DNA from: Eudromia elegans | Lineage: Eukaryota; Chordata; Aves; Tinamiformes; Tinamidae | Length of the DNA stretch: 64,000 bases | NCBI GenBank assembly: GCA_003342815.1 | Contig: PTEX01000055.1 | Coordinates: 1,598,088-1,662,087 of the forward strand | Direction of reading: 5' to 3' | In this document: positions 38,130-52,500 of the stretch, piece by piece | How the letters are laid out: each line of letters opens with the position of its first letter | Position numbering within the stretch: position 1 is the stretch's first letter | Position numbers and translations under genes: made by a program | Notes under the pieces: generated by a model | Told to the model about the DNA's origin: nothing | The model's input: only the letters and a program-made list of their open reading frames with translations | The model's database searches: none

Positions 38130-41100
38130 TATAAAACAAACCAGAAATTAGATAGTGGCTACCTACCATCATACCCCCACTAATAACCACTCTTCTTAAG
38201 GACTTACTTTTCATTCCCAGTGCCATGTTCTAGCTGAAGATGTTATGCCTTTGAGTTTGAGATTGACAGAAGCTCAAAAGTATTTATACAATTTAGACAA
38301 ATAACTTGATTTAAAAAAAAAAATGGAAATGGGATACTTATGATTTTTCAAGCACAAAGCCTGAGCACTCAAAAGTTGGCAAGTGTTTTAAAAGTATTTG
38401 AATACAGCTGATGAGAAGGCTGTCATTGTTTCACTGAACAGAGAAAGCTGCAAATATTTGCAATACCACATCTGTCACTCAAACTTTGATATTCCTGGCT
38501 AACGTTTATATGGCAAGGCTGCATACCAATAGAGTTCTAGACAAGAGTTTGAGTTTGAAACTGGAAAGTACTCTCTTAAGACGCTGTGCTGTGTCCATAC
38601 AAGAGCTGTCCTGTGTGTCATACAGCTTCCTGCGGCACCTCTCAAGACAGGTTTCAATTTCTGTTTTAAAGGTGTCCTGGAAATAACTGAACTGTTCATG
38701 CTTTACGCTTCAGCTGTCCATACATAAGTAACTAAAAATCAGAGGAACTCAAATTTAATTTTAACTGCAATTTGGAGAGTAGAAGATGAAGTAAATGATT
38801 AAAAGTAGTTTTCCAGTCCTTCCAGGTACACTCATAATAATCAACTATAAATGACATGATCTTGGCCAACAGCAAAAATATATTATTAAAACAATGGAGA
38901 ATATGTCTTCATATTATGTATGGACATGTGTTTATTTGTGCATATTTTTATAATATATACAATATTTATATACACATAAAAAGGATATATGCATGTCTTC
39001 TTGGACATCTCCCTAACTAATAAACAATTCTCTTCCCCTTTAGTCTACCAAGCAGCTAGTGCTACTGGGTTTGGAAGTAAGAATAAATTCTCAATTGCAT
39101 TCACTCTTTAAATCAAATGTAAGAGGAGATGGTTTGATGAAAGAAGCACAAACAAGTGAAGTGGCATTTAAATGAGCTGTAAAGCAGTACTTGTTTTCAA
39201 AAGACAATATAAATCCAACACACTGCAAGCATAATATATGCTCACCATCAACAACTCCACTCTGCAACATAAACATATTTTTATTCTCCTCTAAGAGGCA
39301 GCATCTTCTCCTCCCAAGGTATAAGTGAGCTCAGTTTTTGGAGACTAACACCAAGTGAACCTGGGGACAATTTAAGCCCACATAATTTAAACAAACTACT
39401 GAATGGAGGAAAGTGGTATAACTGAGAGAGTGAGGGAAGAAGAGACATAAAAATATTTCACAATGTCTTTTAGACATCTAAGGTACATCATCATACAATA
39501 TCTTCTATACTCAATGAGTCAAATTAATAGCAATATCTTGTTCGGAAGCTGTAGCAAGGACTGCCTAAGTCTACACTTGTAGAAAAAGTAACATATATGT
39601 GTATGTATACACACAAACACAAAAGAAATTCTGTCCCTTTTCACAGTTCTGGCAATTCCAGGCAAAACTCCTGTATTAAGGAGAAAGATCACTCTCAAAA
39701 CAATCAAATTTTTCAAAATGGAATACTTTTTTTGGAATGAGGTAATAAGAAATTTATTTTCTTTCTTTCGGTCTGGCATACTGACTGAAGTGGTGGAAGC
39801 TTTTTCTCAAAGCACACAGGACACGCCATGACTGTGAATGTGACAGAAAGGGGCAGTACTCACTTCTAAGTTTAGAAGGTGGAAATATATTTGTACAGAG
39901 CAATGCCTTTCCCTCAAGCTGTGTTAGACTGATACTACAAATCCTGAACACACAGAATACACAGGGCTGCAGGGTAAATGACACACCTGCAGGTGCAAAC
40001 AAGACATACAAGATTTTATATACAAAAAAAAATCTGGTCTAGCATGTAACAGTAGGAGAAGCAAGGAGTGCTTCACCACCACACCCCAAAGAGCAAAGCA
40101 GCACACAGAATTAAACACTGATTAGAACTATAAGCTCATGTTTCATTTATGGCAAGTAATACTATTTTGACAACTGGTTTCCTCCAAAACTGCATCAAAA
40201 ATTTAATGTATTGACTTTTTGTTCCTTTTGCAGAACTAGAAGCATCACATGTATTAAAATGTTTTCTTTTTGTAGCACTTTACAGAAATAAATATTCTTC
40301 CTGTTAGCTTGACTACTCTGTTTGGATTATGTTCCTCAGAATTGACCATGAGCATAAGTCACAGAAAAAAATGTGCAGTAGTCATGAGGAAGCAGTGGTA
40401 GCTCAGCCACCACAGCTCTTTTGGTAAAAAATTCCTATGGAATTCAACTTTTTTTTTGATTTGTATAATGTAGTAAAATTAGGAGTTCATTTCAAGAGAC
40501 TTTGATTAATAGATCCACATATATCGAGCCATTACATTCACATGAATACAATATGGAATGTGTAATAATACAATAATACACAATATGTGTAATAACTGCA
40601 GATTTCTGCCAAGGTAGAAGTAATAACCGTCAAGGCTTGAAGAGAGGTGGTCAGCAGGTTCCCCACCACCAGGATCATCCCAGGGCATCGGTCGGATGCT
40701 GCACCTTCTTTTTACAAGTCACACCACAAGTGCCACAGCTTTAATCCCCACTGTCATCAATACTACAGTTGTTGCATTTTTGTTTCTCCAGTTCTGGATC
40801 AGTAAGATATATGCTGCACTTTGGAAAGGCCTGATCTTCAGCTTCTGAACAAACTACAAAGGCAAGAGCTTGGTACATGAGACCAAAACACCAATATTGT
40901 GCCAAGGATGAAAACAAGAAAAAAATAGTAGCTGTTTCCACATTGCTAAATGCAAAACATAAAACAGCCAATTCCCTTCCTTAAGTACCAAATCACAATC
41001 AACAAAAAAGCATCTCCTGTAATATATGACCTATAGCTTACACAACAGAATGGACACCATATTATTTCCTGGTTTTCAGTGTGCAAGGGAACTGTAAAAA

Positions 41101-44100
41101 TGGGAAAGTAGCAAAGCAAAAGCTTAGGGAAGAAAAAAAATGCTGAAGTAAATTAGTCTAAAGTAGCAGCTTGGGGCTTTAGCAGGCTTCTATTTAAAAA
41201 GCTAATCAGTAGAGGTTACATAAGTACCATTAAATGGTTAAACCACCTTATGTGAATTTCTTTTTAGTGCCTTTTTGTAGCAGCTCTAGCAGCCAGGAAC
41301 TGGTACATCCAAGATTTGCACATCTAGATTCTGTGTTAGAATCAGGATTTGCCCAGCAGTTTCTGTTCTGCGTAACAAGGATGTTTCAGCCAATTTTGTT
41401 CTCATTTCTACCCTACTTCTACTCTGCTTCATCAAGTCTTGCTTTAGTGGATGGTTCTACCACCATGAACTTCTGACCAGCTGGCTTGTCTGAATTCTCT
41501 TCTTGACATATCTAAAAAGAAATTTTTAGAAGCTTTCAAGTAAGCAATCCCACAGGCATTCTCCTATTCACTATTTACAGTTAGTAAAAATATCATCAGG
41601 TTTCTCCAAGAAAATTCTAACAGATGTCTCTTCCTCAAAACACTGAATGAGACAGCAATATCCAGAGTCTAGATCTAGATGCCCTTGCAGTGAACATCCT
41701 GCCAAATAGTCCCTAATTATGCAAGGAAAAAAATCTAACTACAGAACCTTCCCGTCTGCCAAGGAGTGACATGATAAGTGAGGGAGCGTAATCTCATACA
41801 CTTCAGGCTCTATGGCTGAACACCCAGCACTTTTAACTCGACCCTGACACCATGGACTACTATTGAAGGTGCTGAGACCCTGGTATCACTTTCACTTGGC
41901 AAAGCATCTTGCTTTTGCACCAGGTGTGGCAATTGCACACATGCAATGAAGATAACGTCTTGACGAGTTATCACTCATTGCTAAGCTGTAATATCTGGCT
42001 GCCTTAAGCCTCCTTGATCACTGTAGTTGTGAAATAAAGCACATTAATGTAAGACAGTTTCACAGCTGCAGCAGAAAAAGAGCCTACACAAGCAATGAAG
42101 GGCAACTCATTAACCTGGTGTAATTTGGTTGCTTCTCATCATTTATAAGTTACCTTCACCTAAAAAATGATTTTATGATGTAGTTAAACATAAACAGAAT
42201 GCAATAATCTAAAACCATGAGCTATATCTACAAAGCCACATTTTGGTAAGTTGTTGTTCATATCTTTGCAAGGTATGAACTTTCTTAACAGCAACATTAC
42301 AGTTAGCACTTGATGAGTATCGTAAAACTACTCCTCAATTATTAACTTTCATTCTTATATTGACATTTTTGGTCATTTTATGGACTCTTTAAATATCAGG
42401 ATCAACCATTATTTGAGCAAATATCTATTAAAAGGAATACAGTAATACTTATAACTAATATATTTGTGCCTGATGAGCGTTTCACAAAATCATGAGTAGC
42501 ACAAAAAGGCTGAGTAGTGATTAAGCAATCCCTTCCACTGCAAGTTTTAACAGGCATCAAGTCAAGCTGGTAGGAGCTAGGGCCAAAGGAGGCAAAATGA
42601 GATGTTGGTTCACGATAGACTCTCTGGAACTCTGCCAAAGAAGTGGTAGATGCAAAATTTCTAACACAGGCTCCGTGTGAAATAAGAAACTGACTGCCAG
42701 CTATCATTTAAATGGCTTAGTAATCTCTACATTGAAAAGAGAGGGACAATACAGACTACCATGAAATAATCTGCACATAGCATTTGAGCTAAGAAGGTCC
42801 AAGTGCTGTGTCAAAGAGGAAGTTATCAGAGAAAACACGACAAAACGTAACAGATGCTGTCACAAGACTTTTCCCCCATTCTTAGAAAAGTGTCTTTTAG
42901 GGGACATGTTATCTGAGTAAAAACAGCTGTGAGCTAGCTGAGAGAATGCCAGAGAGATACTCTCTGTGCTTATTCAATTCCCTTCTTCTTCAGGCCTGTG
43001 GGAGCCAGATTTTGGGTTAGATGGACTCTTGTTGCAAACCTCTATGGCAGCTCTTTTGCAGCTATCATGAGTATGTATTTCCATACATATTTTCCATAGC
43101 ATGCAATATGGAGTGATATCTAGCAAGCAGGTAGGTTAACAGCCTCCCCCTAACACTCCCTCTCACTCACTACCTAATCTGGGATACAGACAAATACAGC
43201 AAAATCTTACTACCCTTTTTGATGCCAGAATGAGACTTGCAGATGCTGCTGATTTTTCCTGTGGTAGTGAGAGAAAACTTAAACTCAGCTGTTATCCCTG
43301 TAACTAGGATCCAGGCCACTTAATGCAATGGACAAGCTAAATTGGTCCAGTGATTATTTCCTGTGAATAATTCACTCAGTTTCATTCATACCCACACTGT
43401 TTTTAAAGTCTTTGAGAAATACATGGCTAGCTACCCCAGCATTATGATTAAATTAGCATTTAATTCAAAAGTATCTTTTCAAAAATAAGCTATATTCCCA
43501 ATAACTTTTGTTAAAATTCTCTATGTCAGCAGAAAGCCACCATGAACTCCCCGATACAGAATCAAGCTAAAATCATGTTTCCTTTTAAAAAAATGTATTC
43601 TATTCTTAATATATTATGTTCTTTAATAGATGCACATAAGTCTTTAAATTCAACATATTTCCAGCTATATGTTACAGCTTTCCATATTCACAGAAGTATT
43701 ACATTTTAAAATAAAATGCATATGCTTGCAGTTTAAGTTCTTCCTATCCTGTGGAAGAATGAACTTAAACAAGACTGCATCAGTTCAATGAAATCCATAA
43801 GGATAGTCACAAAATCCGAACTAGGACTAATAATATACTGCAATAGCTTTGAGGCTGTAAAAAGGATTGCGAAGCAAAGTAACAGAGATCGTTCAATTTT
43901 AACAGCTATGCTCACTCATTTCCAGCTCCCCAGGAAATTTAACACATATTTCTTACGTTATCTACATTCTGCTAAATACGCTAAAAATGGTAGCTATCAC
44001 ACTTCACTAAGAAAGGAATTTTCTAACCTCATAAAGTTTTTTAGTTGTCCAGTACAGGTGAGACGAATATCAAAGTTTCCTAAGCACATTACTGTATGGA

Positions 44101-45650
44101 TAAAAATAGTACAGATAAAATAACCTTTCAGCAATGATTATACATCCTTGAGCATCAGTTAAACCCATTTATAACTAACCTTAGCTGGCAAAATTCATAT
44201 GAAATAGCTGTGTAGAAACTGATTAGTTTCACACACAAAAAAAACCCCACCTAACTCTAGAAGAATATCTTGATCGTACAGATACCTACAGAGAAATCTT
44301 TGGTTACTTCTTGCAGATTCAAACCAAAGCTTTCGGATATCCCCACTAGAAACAAAACTCATCAAAAATGGAATGGAATAATCATTTGCTGCGACACAGG
44401 ACATGCCTAGCCTGGGAAATGGCTACATGCCATTATAGTGGTGTGCGTTGCTTGAAAGAAGGTGATAAAAACAACTGTTCTAGAGAAAAAAAAAAATAAT
44501 ATATTTTGGTAGAACAATGCAGTTCCAGTCTTGGAATTCCCTAGTTGTTGAATCTCTAAGTTTGTTTTACTGATCTCATTCTCAGATATCCTGTTATTTT
44601 AAAAAGCCACAAGCTCATTATGGCCACCTACTCATTTGTTTTAAAGGACAAGACACATAGACAAAGTCATACTTCACCATTCTGCATTCAATTTTGAGAC
44701 AACATTTTCTCTCAGGCATGTTATTTTACTCAAAAAGAGTCATCTCCAGTAAGAGAACCACAAACTTAATTATTCTCGAATCATCACAGTCCTGATTTGC
44801 ACCTTTCTATGCTAACTTCACTCTGTTACCTTCTATTTCCTTTTGCTCTACAGACACAGACTGCACCATCTGAGACCAGTCTTCTCAGCTGTAGCATTAA
44901 TACAAGGGCTGTTGCAGGGCACGATGCCCATCTCTCCACAAAGAAAAAAAACTCATGAAGATGCTGTCGGTCCCTGCTCCACACCAGCACAGGGAGGCCT
45001 GTGCTTAGGCCCAACTGCTGGGGCTTCCCAGATACACAAAGTGCACCTCATCCCCTTACAAAACTTGTCCCCTTGCACTCACCTGGTGATCCCATGCACT
45101 CCAGCCTCCCTCTCAGCCCAACTTCACTCACACAGCAGTCCTACTTCTCCATGAAAAGGCATAGAGCAGCTCACAGTCAAAATAGATACAAAAGGCTCAA
45201 CACCCCCCAACTGACTTTGTAAGAGAACAAGAGGGACAGCAGCTGTTGCCAGTCAGGCTCCTTGTCCTTAATCTTCATGTCATTTGTCTCAGGTGTGCAG
45301 GGTCTTAGGCTGCGTGACCACCTGCCTGCCCTTGCAGGGGAAGGCAAAGCCAAGGGCCTCTCCCTTCTCTTAATTGACAAATTGGTAGCAGAGCAAGAAA
45401 TCAAGTTCAAATCCCCTCTCAAACTTTACTTGAGTAGGTTGACTGCTGCACAGCCACAAAGGTTTCAGTGCAAATCAAGAGCTTTGCAGACATCTCAAAG
45501 CTGGTAACTAACACATGCATCATAACTATAGATTTTTCAGAGAAATTGAAACTTTTTTCAGTATTGTTTCAGAATATACTCATGTGTTCGCCACTGACAC
45601 AGAGAAATGTATGGATTTCAAAAACTCCCTGTAAAATAACATCAGCTCCA
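38130..45650. other. Intron 1, 38-45.6 kb: no gene seen
   Basis: AT-rich sequence with scattered frames of up to 111 codons (plus 43788-44123) that match nothing I know. A moderately GC-richer patch at 44850-45440 precedes the GC-rich segment at 45660. No repeat family recognised. Confidence 0.6.
38941..38990. repeat. AT-rich low-complexity tract
   Basis: Almost only A and T for 50 bp with several short tata palindromes. Confidence 0.7.
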
Positions 45651-45659
45651 TAAGAGACC

Positions 45660-46060
45660 CTGTGGATATTCCAGGGCTCCTTTTGGTCTCAAGAGGGCTG
45701 TGGGACATAAAGAGCTCTATGCCAGAGAGCCCTGGGGCTGCTCCTCTACCAGAGTCCAGACACAGATGGGACTCGTAACACTTCAGACTGTGGTGTGGGG
45801 AGCCTCAAAGTGCTGGGATGCTCCTTGTCCACCTGGGACTTCGACCCTGGCTTTGTGGCACTCAGCTTCCAAACCAAGGTCTGGTGGGTCCAAGGCCAGG
45901 AAGCCATCTGCCTCAAAATGGGGAGCTTGAGGTATATCGTCCTCAGCTGCATGGAGGTTCACATTTGCCACCTGTTCAGCCATCAAAGGCTTGCCAGAGT
46001 ATTGCTGTGGGTTATTTTGAGGCAATGCCATCTAACACAGGGAAAAAAACCCCAATGCTT
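45660..46060. other. Unclassified GC-rich segment in intron 1
   Basis: An approximately 400 bp GC-richer block lies in AT-rich intron. Frames are open on both strands: plus 45795-46166 (123 codons), plus 45818-46102 (94 codons) and minus 45783-46031 (82 codons, starting MALPQNNPQQYSGK). None matches a family I recognise. The overlapping openness on both strands argues that composition, not selection, explains the ORFs. It adjoins the inverted repeat at 46102-46137. Candidates are a decayed mobile element of unknown type or an intronic regulatory block. Confidence 0.3.
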
Positions 46061-46101
46061 TGCTCCAAAACAGTACATCACTTTTATAGTAACTTACAGT
46101 A

Positions 46102-46137
46102 ACCAATGGTCATTTATGACCATTTATGACCATTGGT
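46102..46137. repeat. 12-bp inverted repeat built of TGACC/GGTCA half-sites
   Basis: The left arm ACCAATGGTCAT (46102-46113) and right arm ATGACCATTGGT (46126-46137) are exact reverse complements around a 12 bp loop. The loop repeats the unit TTTATGACCA, so that unit occurs twice in tandem. Two more GGTCAAC copies follow (about 46135-46154). The result is about five GGTCA/TGACC pentamers in 55 bp, including GGTCA-TTTA-TGACC (inverted, spacer 4). This is directly visible. That it binds a nuclear receptor or is a transposon end is only a possibility. Confidence 0.75.
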
Positions 46138-46869
46138 CAACTAACGGTCAACTCTGGCAGTTCTAAGTTGAACTCTACTGGCAAAATTATATGCACAACT
46201 GCCAGTTATCTATCTCGTGTAATTCCACTAGCTTTAGTAAAATGACTGCAGAAATTTGCTGCTCTGAAGGTAAAATTTATCCCTTTATGTTAAAACAGAT
46301 CTATAAAATGATGGGTTGCCTGAGAAATCTCCAGTTGTGTAAATGAAATGATCAATGTAAACCCAACTTTCTATCTGAATCATTAAAAAAAGTTCATGGA
46401 GCAAAGCTTGAAGATTTACCATATTTCAGAGATAATTTTGTCCCTCCTGAATTTTTCAGAATTTTTCCTCACTTTTCTTCTGTAGTACTTTTTTATATAT
46501 AATTTTTAATATCAGTCCTTGCTGTCTAGCTCACATTCAAAGAAGAAGAATTTTTATAGGAGCTAATTCTTATGGTATGATTTAAATTCTAAATCCCTGA
46601 CCCAACAAAACAGCCAGTAACCATTTATGCTGGGCAAAAACATATGGCTTGAACTGACTGCTAAAAATAGTCTATCATTCTTGCTATAAAACTGCTAGCT
46701 AGCCAGAAAAAAACCAAATACACTTGAAATATCCCAATGTTACATAAGGGTGTAATAGTAATTGTGAATTCAGTATATTCTCTAAATATAGATAAATTGA
46801 CATATTTAAAATATACGCAATACAGGCATTTATAATCACCCTTAAATTATATTACATGCATTAGTATTA

Positions 46870-46885
46870 TGTGTGTGTGTGTGTA
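46870..46885. repeat. (GT)n microsatellite
   Basis: Seven to eight uninterrupted GT units. Confidence 0.9.
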
Positions 46886-48900
46886 TAAAATTCAGGAAGT
46901 TGTTATTCTAGTATGGAGTCAAATGCTTATTCACTGGGAAGATTTTTACAGGAACTTTACTGAGTAGGGCGAGATTACAAACTCCACAATTTAGCTTACC
47001 AAAGAATGTTTCCTGGATACCTGAATCCAATATTATTATAGAAATTAAGAAACAACAACAAAAAAATCCCTCCAAGTCACAATGAAAGTCGATGAAAAAT
47101 AATGATTTGCAGTACATCAGCTGAACCAGACAGGGCGCAAGTGGTCATGATTCTGTTCCTTGTCTAAGCAGAGGTGAAGTATATAGTATGTATATATTAC
47201 AGATCTGGCATCAAGCAGTGACATCCACATAGACCTGTGCTGGTCCACAAATTTAGTGTGTATGTTTCTTATCACTTCACCAATCCTCCACCAATCTTTT
47301 GCACTGTATTTACCATAAATATTCCATACATCAGCAACTTTGAGGAATATGACATATATGTTTTTGGTCTCTCCATGTCAGATCTAGGTCAGTAGTAGAT
47401 ATGATATTTCAAGGTCTTCAGGCCTACAGCTTTGCGGTAACAAAGCTGTCGGTTTTCATATTAAAGTTTAGAAGGGCTAAAAATAAAGCAAGGTCATCAC
47501 TAAAATAAGTCAGATGATACAGCTTTACTTATTGCTATGATAGGTCAAAAGATCTCCCATATCACAGCAAGACTATTATATCTAGTTCAGGTCACAATTC
47601 AACTGAAATAACAAATTTCCATTGGAACATATCATGTATTGAGGTCTGAAGTTTTGTGGTTATGGAGCAATTAATGAACAATATATGAAGAAAATTATTT
47701 AAAACATTTGTTTTGCCACCAGTAAGATGCACATACATTTAAATAGGAAGTAACAGCTGAGTTCATAATAGCGTATTGAATCTCTTACCCCCAACTGAAA
47801 TAAAACCCTATTTAAAACATTTTTTAACTCAAAAAGTTGTCACTAATATCCTTTAAACCAAACTTCAGACTTTTCTTTCGTCAAAACAGAAATAATAATT
47901 TCTGAACAAACAGAAAAATAAATTTGTTTTTGGTTTGGTCTGATTCTGCATGCCTTGGCTGTTTTCCATATTTCATTGTAAAAGCTGACACCCAATTTAA
48001 GATAATAAGTACACAATTTTATTAGATAGGAAATTATTGTCAATTATACAATTCTACAGTGGTCTGTTACTGAGTCCATATCAGAGGCCACTCTATGGTA
48101 GCCACCTATACTTGTTAAGTTAAAACTAGTTTCACAAATGTATACGGTGGAAGCAAGACACCAGTAAATCAGGAATACAGAATCTCAGTACAACATACAT
48201 TATATGAGAGTTTTAGGGATGTAATGGAAGGACTACATCACATAGTGTTCCTTTGATCTATACTGACATCATAAACTGTATAGTATTTTCAGAGATAATG
48301 GAAGTTTGCCAAGTTCTTCTGTTAAATTTTTTCCATCCACCTTATTTATAGTGGTCTGGGCATCAGCAGTTTAATGCTCATAAATTGCTACATTTGTTGG
48401 CAGCATATGCTCTGTACATAGACTTCATCAGTACATATGTTTGGGCATATATATAATTCTGTATGCAAATAACTCCATAGAACTCAATGAGACTTTAAAG
48501 ATTTAGATCCTTGTATTTTTATGAAGTTTAGGAATAAAATGATTGTGAGATATATAGTTATAATCTTAATATGTCCATCTGAGTAGCAGATGTAATTTTT
48601 AACAATTTATGAACCCAATTACATATAAATGGAGAGAAATTGAATTTTTTTAGACTTAGGCATGTCATAAATGTGAAGCAAGAATAAAATCATAACAAGA
48701 TTTTATTTAAATAAAGCCATAAAAAGTCCAATCATCCTACTAAAGCTACACCTTTGTAATGGTGTGTGTAAGCTCTACCTAGTATTCAATTTAAAAATGA
48801 AATACTGTGGCAGTCCAAATGGCTAAAAAATACAAAAATACATAATTTGGTTAGATTTTTTGTAAATGTATATAGAGGAACTTATCAGTAAAATTAAATT

Positions 48901-49530
48901 ACAGAATCACAAAGTCACAAAATGGTTGAGTTTGGAAGGTATCTCTGGAGATCAGCTAGTCCCACACCTCTGCTCAAACTAGGTCACCTAAAGCAGGCTA
49001 CATAAGAACGTGCCCAGACAGCTTTTGAGTATGTCCAAGGATGGAGACTCCGCTACCAGTCTGGAGAACCCCCTCTGGTGCTCAGTCACCCTCACACACA
49101 TTTTCCTTCATGTTCAGACAGAACTTCCCGTGTTTCAGTTTGTCTGTTGCACGTCCTATCTCATGTCATCCTATCACTGTACACCACTGCAGAGAGTCTG
49201 GCCCCATCCTCTTGACATCCACTCTTCACATATTTATATGCATTAGTAAGATCCTCCCTTGTCTTTCCTTTTCCAAGTAGATCAGATCCAGCTCTTCAAC
49301 CTTTCCTCATATGAAACATGTTCCTGTCCCTTCAGCACCTAAGTAGCCCTTTCATGGATTCATTGCAGCAGCTCCATATCTGTCTTGTACTGGGGAGCCA
49401 GAAGAAGCCTTGCCAAGGCTGAATGGAGGGGGAGGATCACCTCCCTTGACCTTCTGGCAATGCACTTCCTAATGCAATCCAGGATACCACTGGCTTTTTT
49501 GGCCACAAGGACATATTGCAGGCTCTTATA
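48901..49530 (-). mobile_element. CR1 LINE, 630 bp 5'-truncated copy
   Basis: The plus strand carries the reverse complement of the CR1 3' portion. It begins acagaatcacaaagtcacaa and atggttgagtttggaagg, passes through the ctgctcaaactaggtcacct motif and a degraded ccaaggatggagactccgc segment, and ends near tggcttttttggccacaagg. In intact CR1 this covers the end of ORF2 plus the 3' UTR. Frames in it are not translatable relics. It is the longest clearly avian-type CR1 in the window and lies in the same orientation as PRKN. Confidence 0.9.
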
Positions 49531-52500
49531 GTATAGTAGAGTGCAAGTTGATGGGACAGTATTCTTTGAATCATTATTTCAGAAAAGAGAACTAAAACAT
49601 GGACATATTTCTTCCTACACACATGTAAGCTATAGAGGAAAAAATGCTTTCCTTTCATTTCTCTTTCCTCCAAAGACGTAATCATATATGATACAATTGG
49701 ATCACAAATGGACAGTTATTATTCTTTTCCTTTAAAAAAATCCAAATATATGCCCACAGGTCTGTCTTATTTAGCTCTTTGTTAGCTGTTATTCAGCTGA
49801 TCTGGCATTCTGATAGAAATGTTATTGCAGTATTGATATACATTATTTGAGATGCATATATGATTCCGTGAACAGTTATTGAGGAATAAGAATCAGAGAG
49901 AGGGGAAAAGACTGCAGCAGACATAGAAGTTTACATATGAGTAGGAAAAAAAGGAAAATAATGAGCAGTATTTTATCAAACACAAGGCTTTGATTCTTTG
50001 AATTTTTGTAAACAACAAAGAACATTATGAGGAAGGAAGGTTATGTCAGGAATAAACATCTGCAAAAGAATTTGAGTCATTAATTATTTATGACCCTATG
50101 TTGTATAGATGGCCACATTATAAATGTTTATTGTCAGACAGATGAAACCCTCCTTTTCTTTCATGAAAAAAATGCAGCGATTTATGCTAATTATCTAAAA
50201 ATCATGAGTAGTGCTAAGTTACTTTAATAAAGGGGTTTCTGTTTTAAATTTGTCAAAACACACTGTTATTTGGTTTAATAATACATGCCAAGCAAGACTT
50301 TTCTCATTATTAATGTACAGTACTGGCATTTGTTCTTTTCAATTATATCATGTCAGTGAAACTATTTTGTTGCCATGATAAACATCTTCTATAAGGATAT
50401 TACTTACAATGAACTAGAAACCAACAGGTGTATTAAATCAGATTAAAAGCAGAACGTTGCCTTATCCAGCATTCATTTTTTTCTGAATTTAGCATTTTAT
50501 ATGCTTCTCACTCCTGAATTTCAGTTGCCTTGTAAGGATTCCTAAATACAAAGTTTGACTTTCACATAAAGTTGTAGGTGCCTAGAATGCAAGCCAATTC
50601 TAAGCAGTTGTTAGATCCAGAATATCCTGGATCTTCAGTAGTGGCACTTAGGCCTGTTCATGAAAAGTACGCCCTTTTATCACAAAAATAGCCAGGACTC
50701 ACTTAAAATAACACAGAACAACAAACATCTTGATTTAATAAAGAGACTATCCTTAGTTTCAAATGGCAGGAAGACCCAGGAGACTTACTTTGGGTAATAA
50801 CTTTGAGACTCACAGAAAGACTAATTGAAAAATACTGTAAATAAATCTCAGAGGAAGACATAATATAAGACAGAGACCAAAAGTATAATGATTTTTTAGG
50901 AGTAAAAATTGGAAACTGAAAAGAAGTATATTGGAGGAGGAAGTAAAACATTTCTCCAGAAAAAGAGGTCCCATGGGCGGTTTCATAATTTGGGGAATAA
51001 AAGTGAGTGAGCTCCGTTTGTGTATTATAGACAACTCACAAAACAGATGAAAAAATATCCTTACTGCAGCCTGTGCCTTTAGGAGTGAGAAACAAATAGA
51101 AGCTTGTAGAGTCTTACTACAAGGCTGTAGTAATACATACTAATACAAGTTTATATTATTATGATAAAGGCTAAAAACTGAAATGAATCTAATTTTAGGA
51201 ATTACAGAAAACTTTTCATCCATAATATAGCTGCAAAGTTCATCATACCAATTACATGGATTAGTTTCCATTTTTTCACTGACAGTAACTGAAGTAGACC
51301 TGGCCATTAATCAATATTGATACACCTCAGTTTGCATGGAACCTAGGCCTAAATGAGTATTGTTCTGTGGGTCTGATAAAAACATGAATATGATAAACAC
51401 TCAAAAATATCTTTTCTGAGTGTTACATACAGACACACTCAAACATCTTTCATGATCTTCATAGGCCTCTAACATCAGAAAATGCTCTAGAATAAGGGAA
51501 TTAGATGTGGTCAATGTGACCACAGTTTTGTTGCCCCTAAAGTACTACGTTTCTCTTCTGTTAATTTAAAAAGAGGAAAGCAATAGAAATAAAATAAATT
51601 ATTAAAAAAAAAGTCTGCTTCTCAGTGTTGACTTAAGATATTATTCTGGAATGAGAGATGATATGGATTTCAAGACAGTTAGTTCTATTTATCATACCAT
51701 TCAATCTTTTGGAATGGATACATTATTAACTCTGAGTTAGAGAAAGAGGTCTTGGTTAGCTGTTGTCCCAATGTTTATAACATTAAGCTGGGAGATAAAA
51801 AAGAAAAAAGCTTGTGTTCAGGTTCAGTTCCAATACCTACATGAATATCTTAAAAGAAAATCTCCAAAGATGTTATTTTTTCCGTAATTTGAACTGCGAT
51901 GTACTGGGATACTAAGGATTGCAATATACATTAATCTATGGCTTTTCACATGGAAGCTGTCAATCCAAACATGGACTAATCAAATAATTAAGTATAAAGT
52001 TGATTGTTCTATATCTTTTTTATATACCTATATTTTATATAAAATATCTATACCTTATATTTTTTTTCAGATTAGAAACAGAGAAACTCTACCATTCTGC
52101 TAAATCATAATCCTATAATTTGACAAATAATATAAAATAAGTAAATTTGGTATTCCATGTGTGGAAAATCTAAAAGATGTGGTTAGGTAGTGCTGCAATC
52201 TGATAGTAACAGATATATCTGCTGTCCTCTACCTAAACTGTCCATGTATTTATCAATACAGAATAATCTTTAAACATCGAGATGACTTTCTCTCTGTAGG
52301 GGAAGAGAACTGATAACAAATTGTGTCTTTCCAGTGCTGCGAAGTGAAAAAACCTTTACTAATCAAAGTATCAAACACACTAAATAGCAAAGTTCAGAAA
52401 CTCACAGTCTACAGATACTCACAAAAATTATCTCAATATTGAAACAAGACTCAGTGGCCTTTGTTTTGTTCTGCAGGTGTATCAAGAGACAGCTCTTCTT

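Noticed and set aside
43788..44123. 111-codon plus-strand frame with an overlapping antisense frame
   Set aside because: Openness on both strands and absence of any known motif point to chance.
49010..49280. Two overlapping 78-79 codon plus-strand frames
   Set aside because: They lie in reverse-oriented CR1 3' sequence and are antisense artefacts of the LINE.
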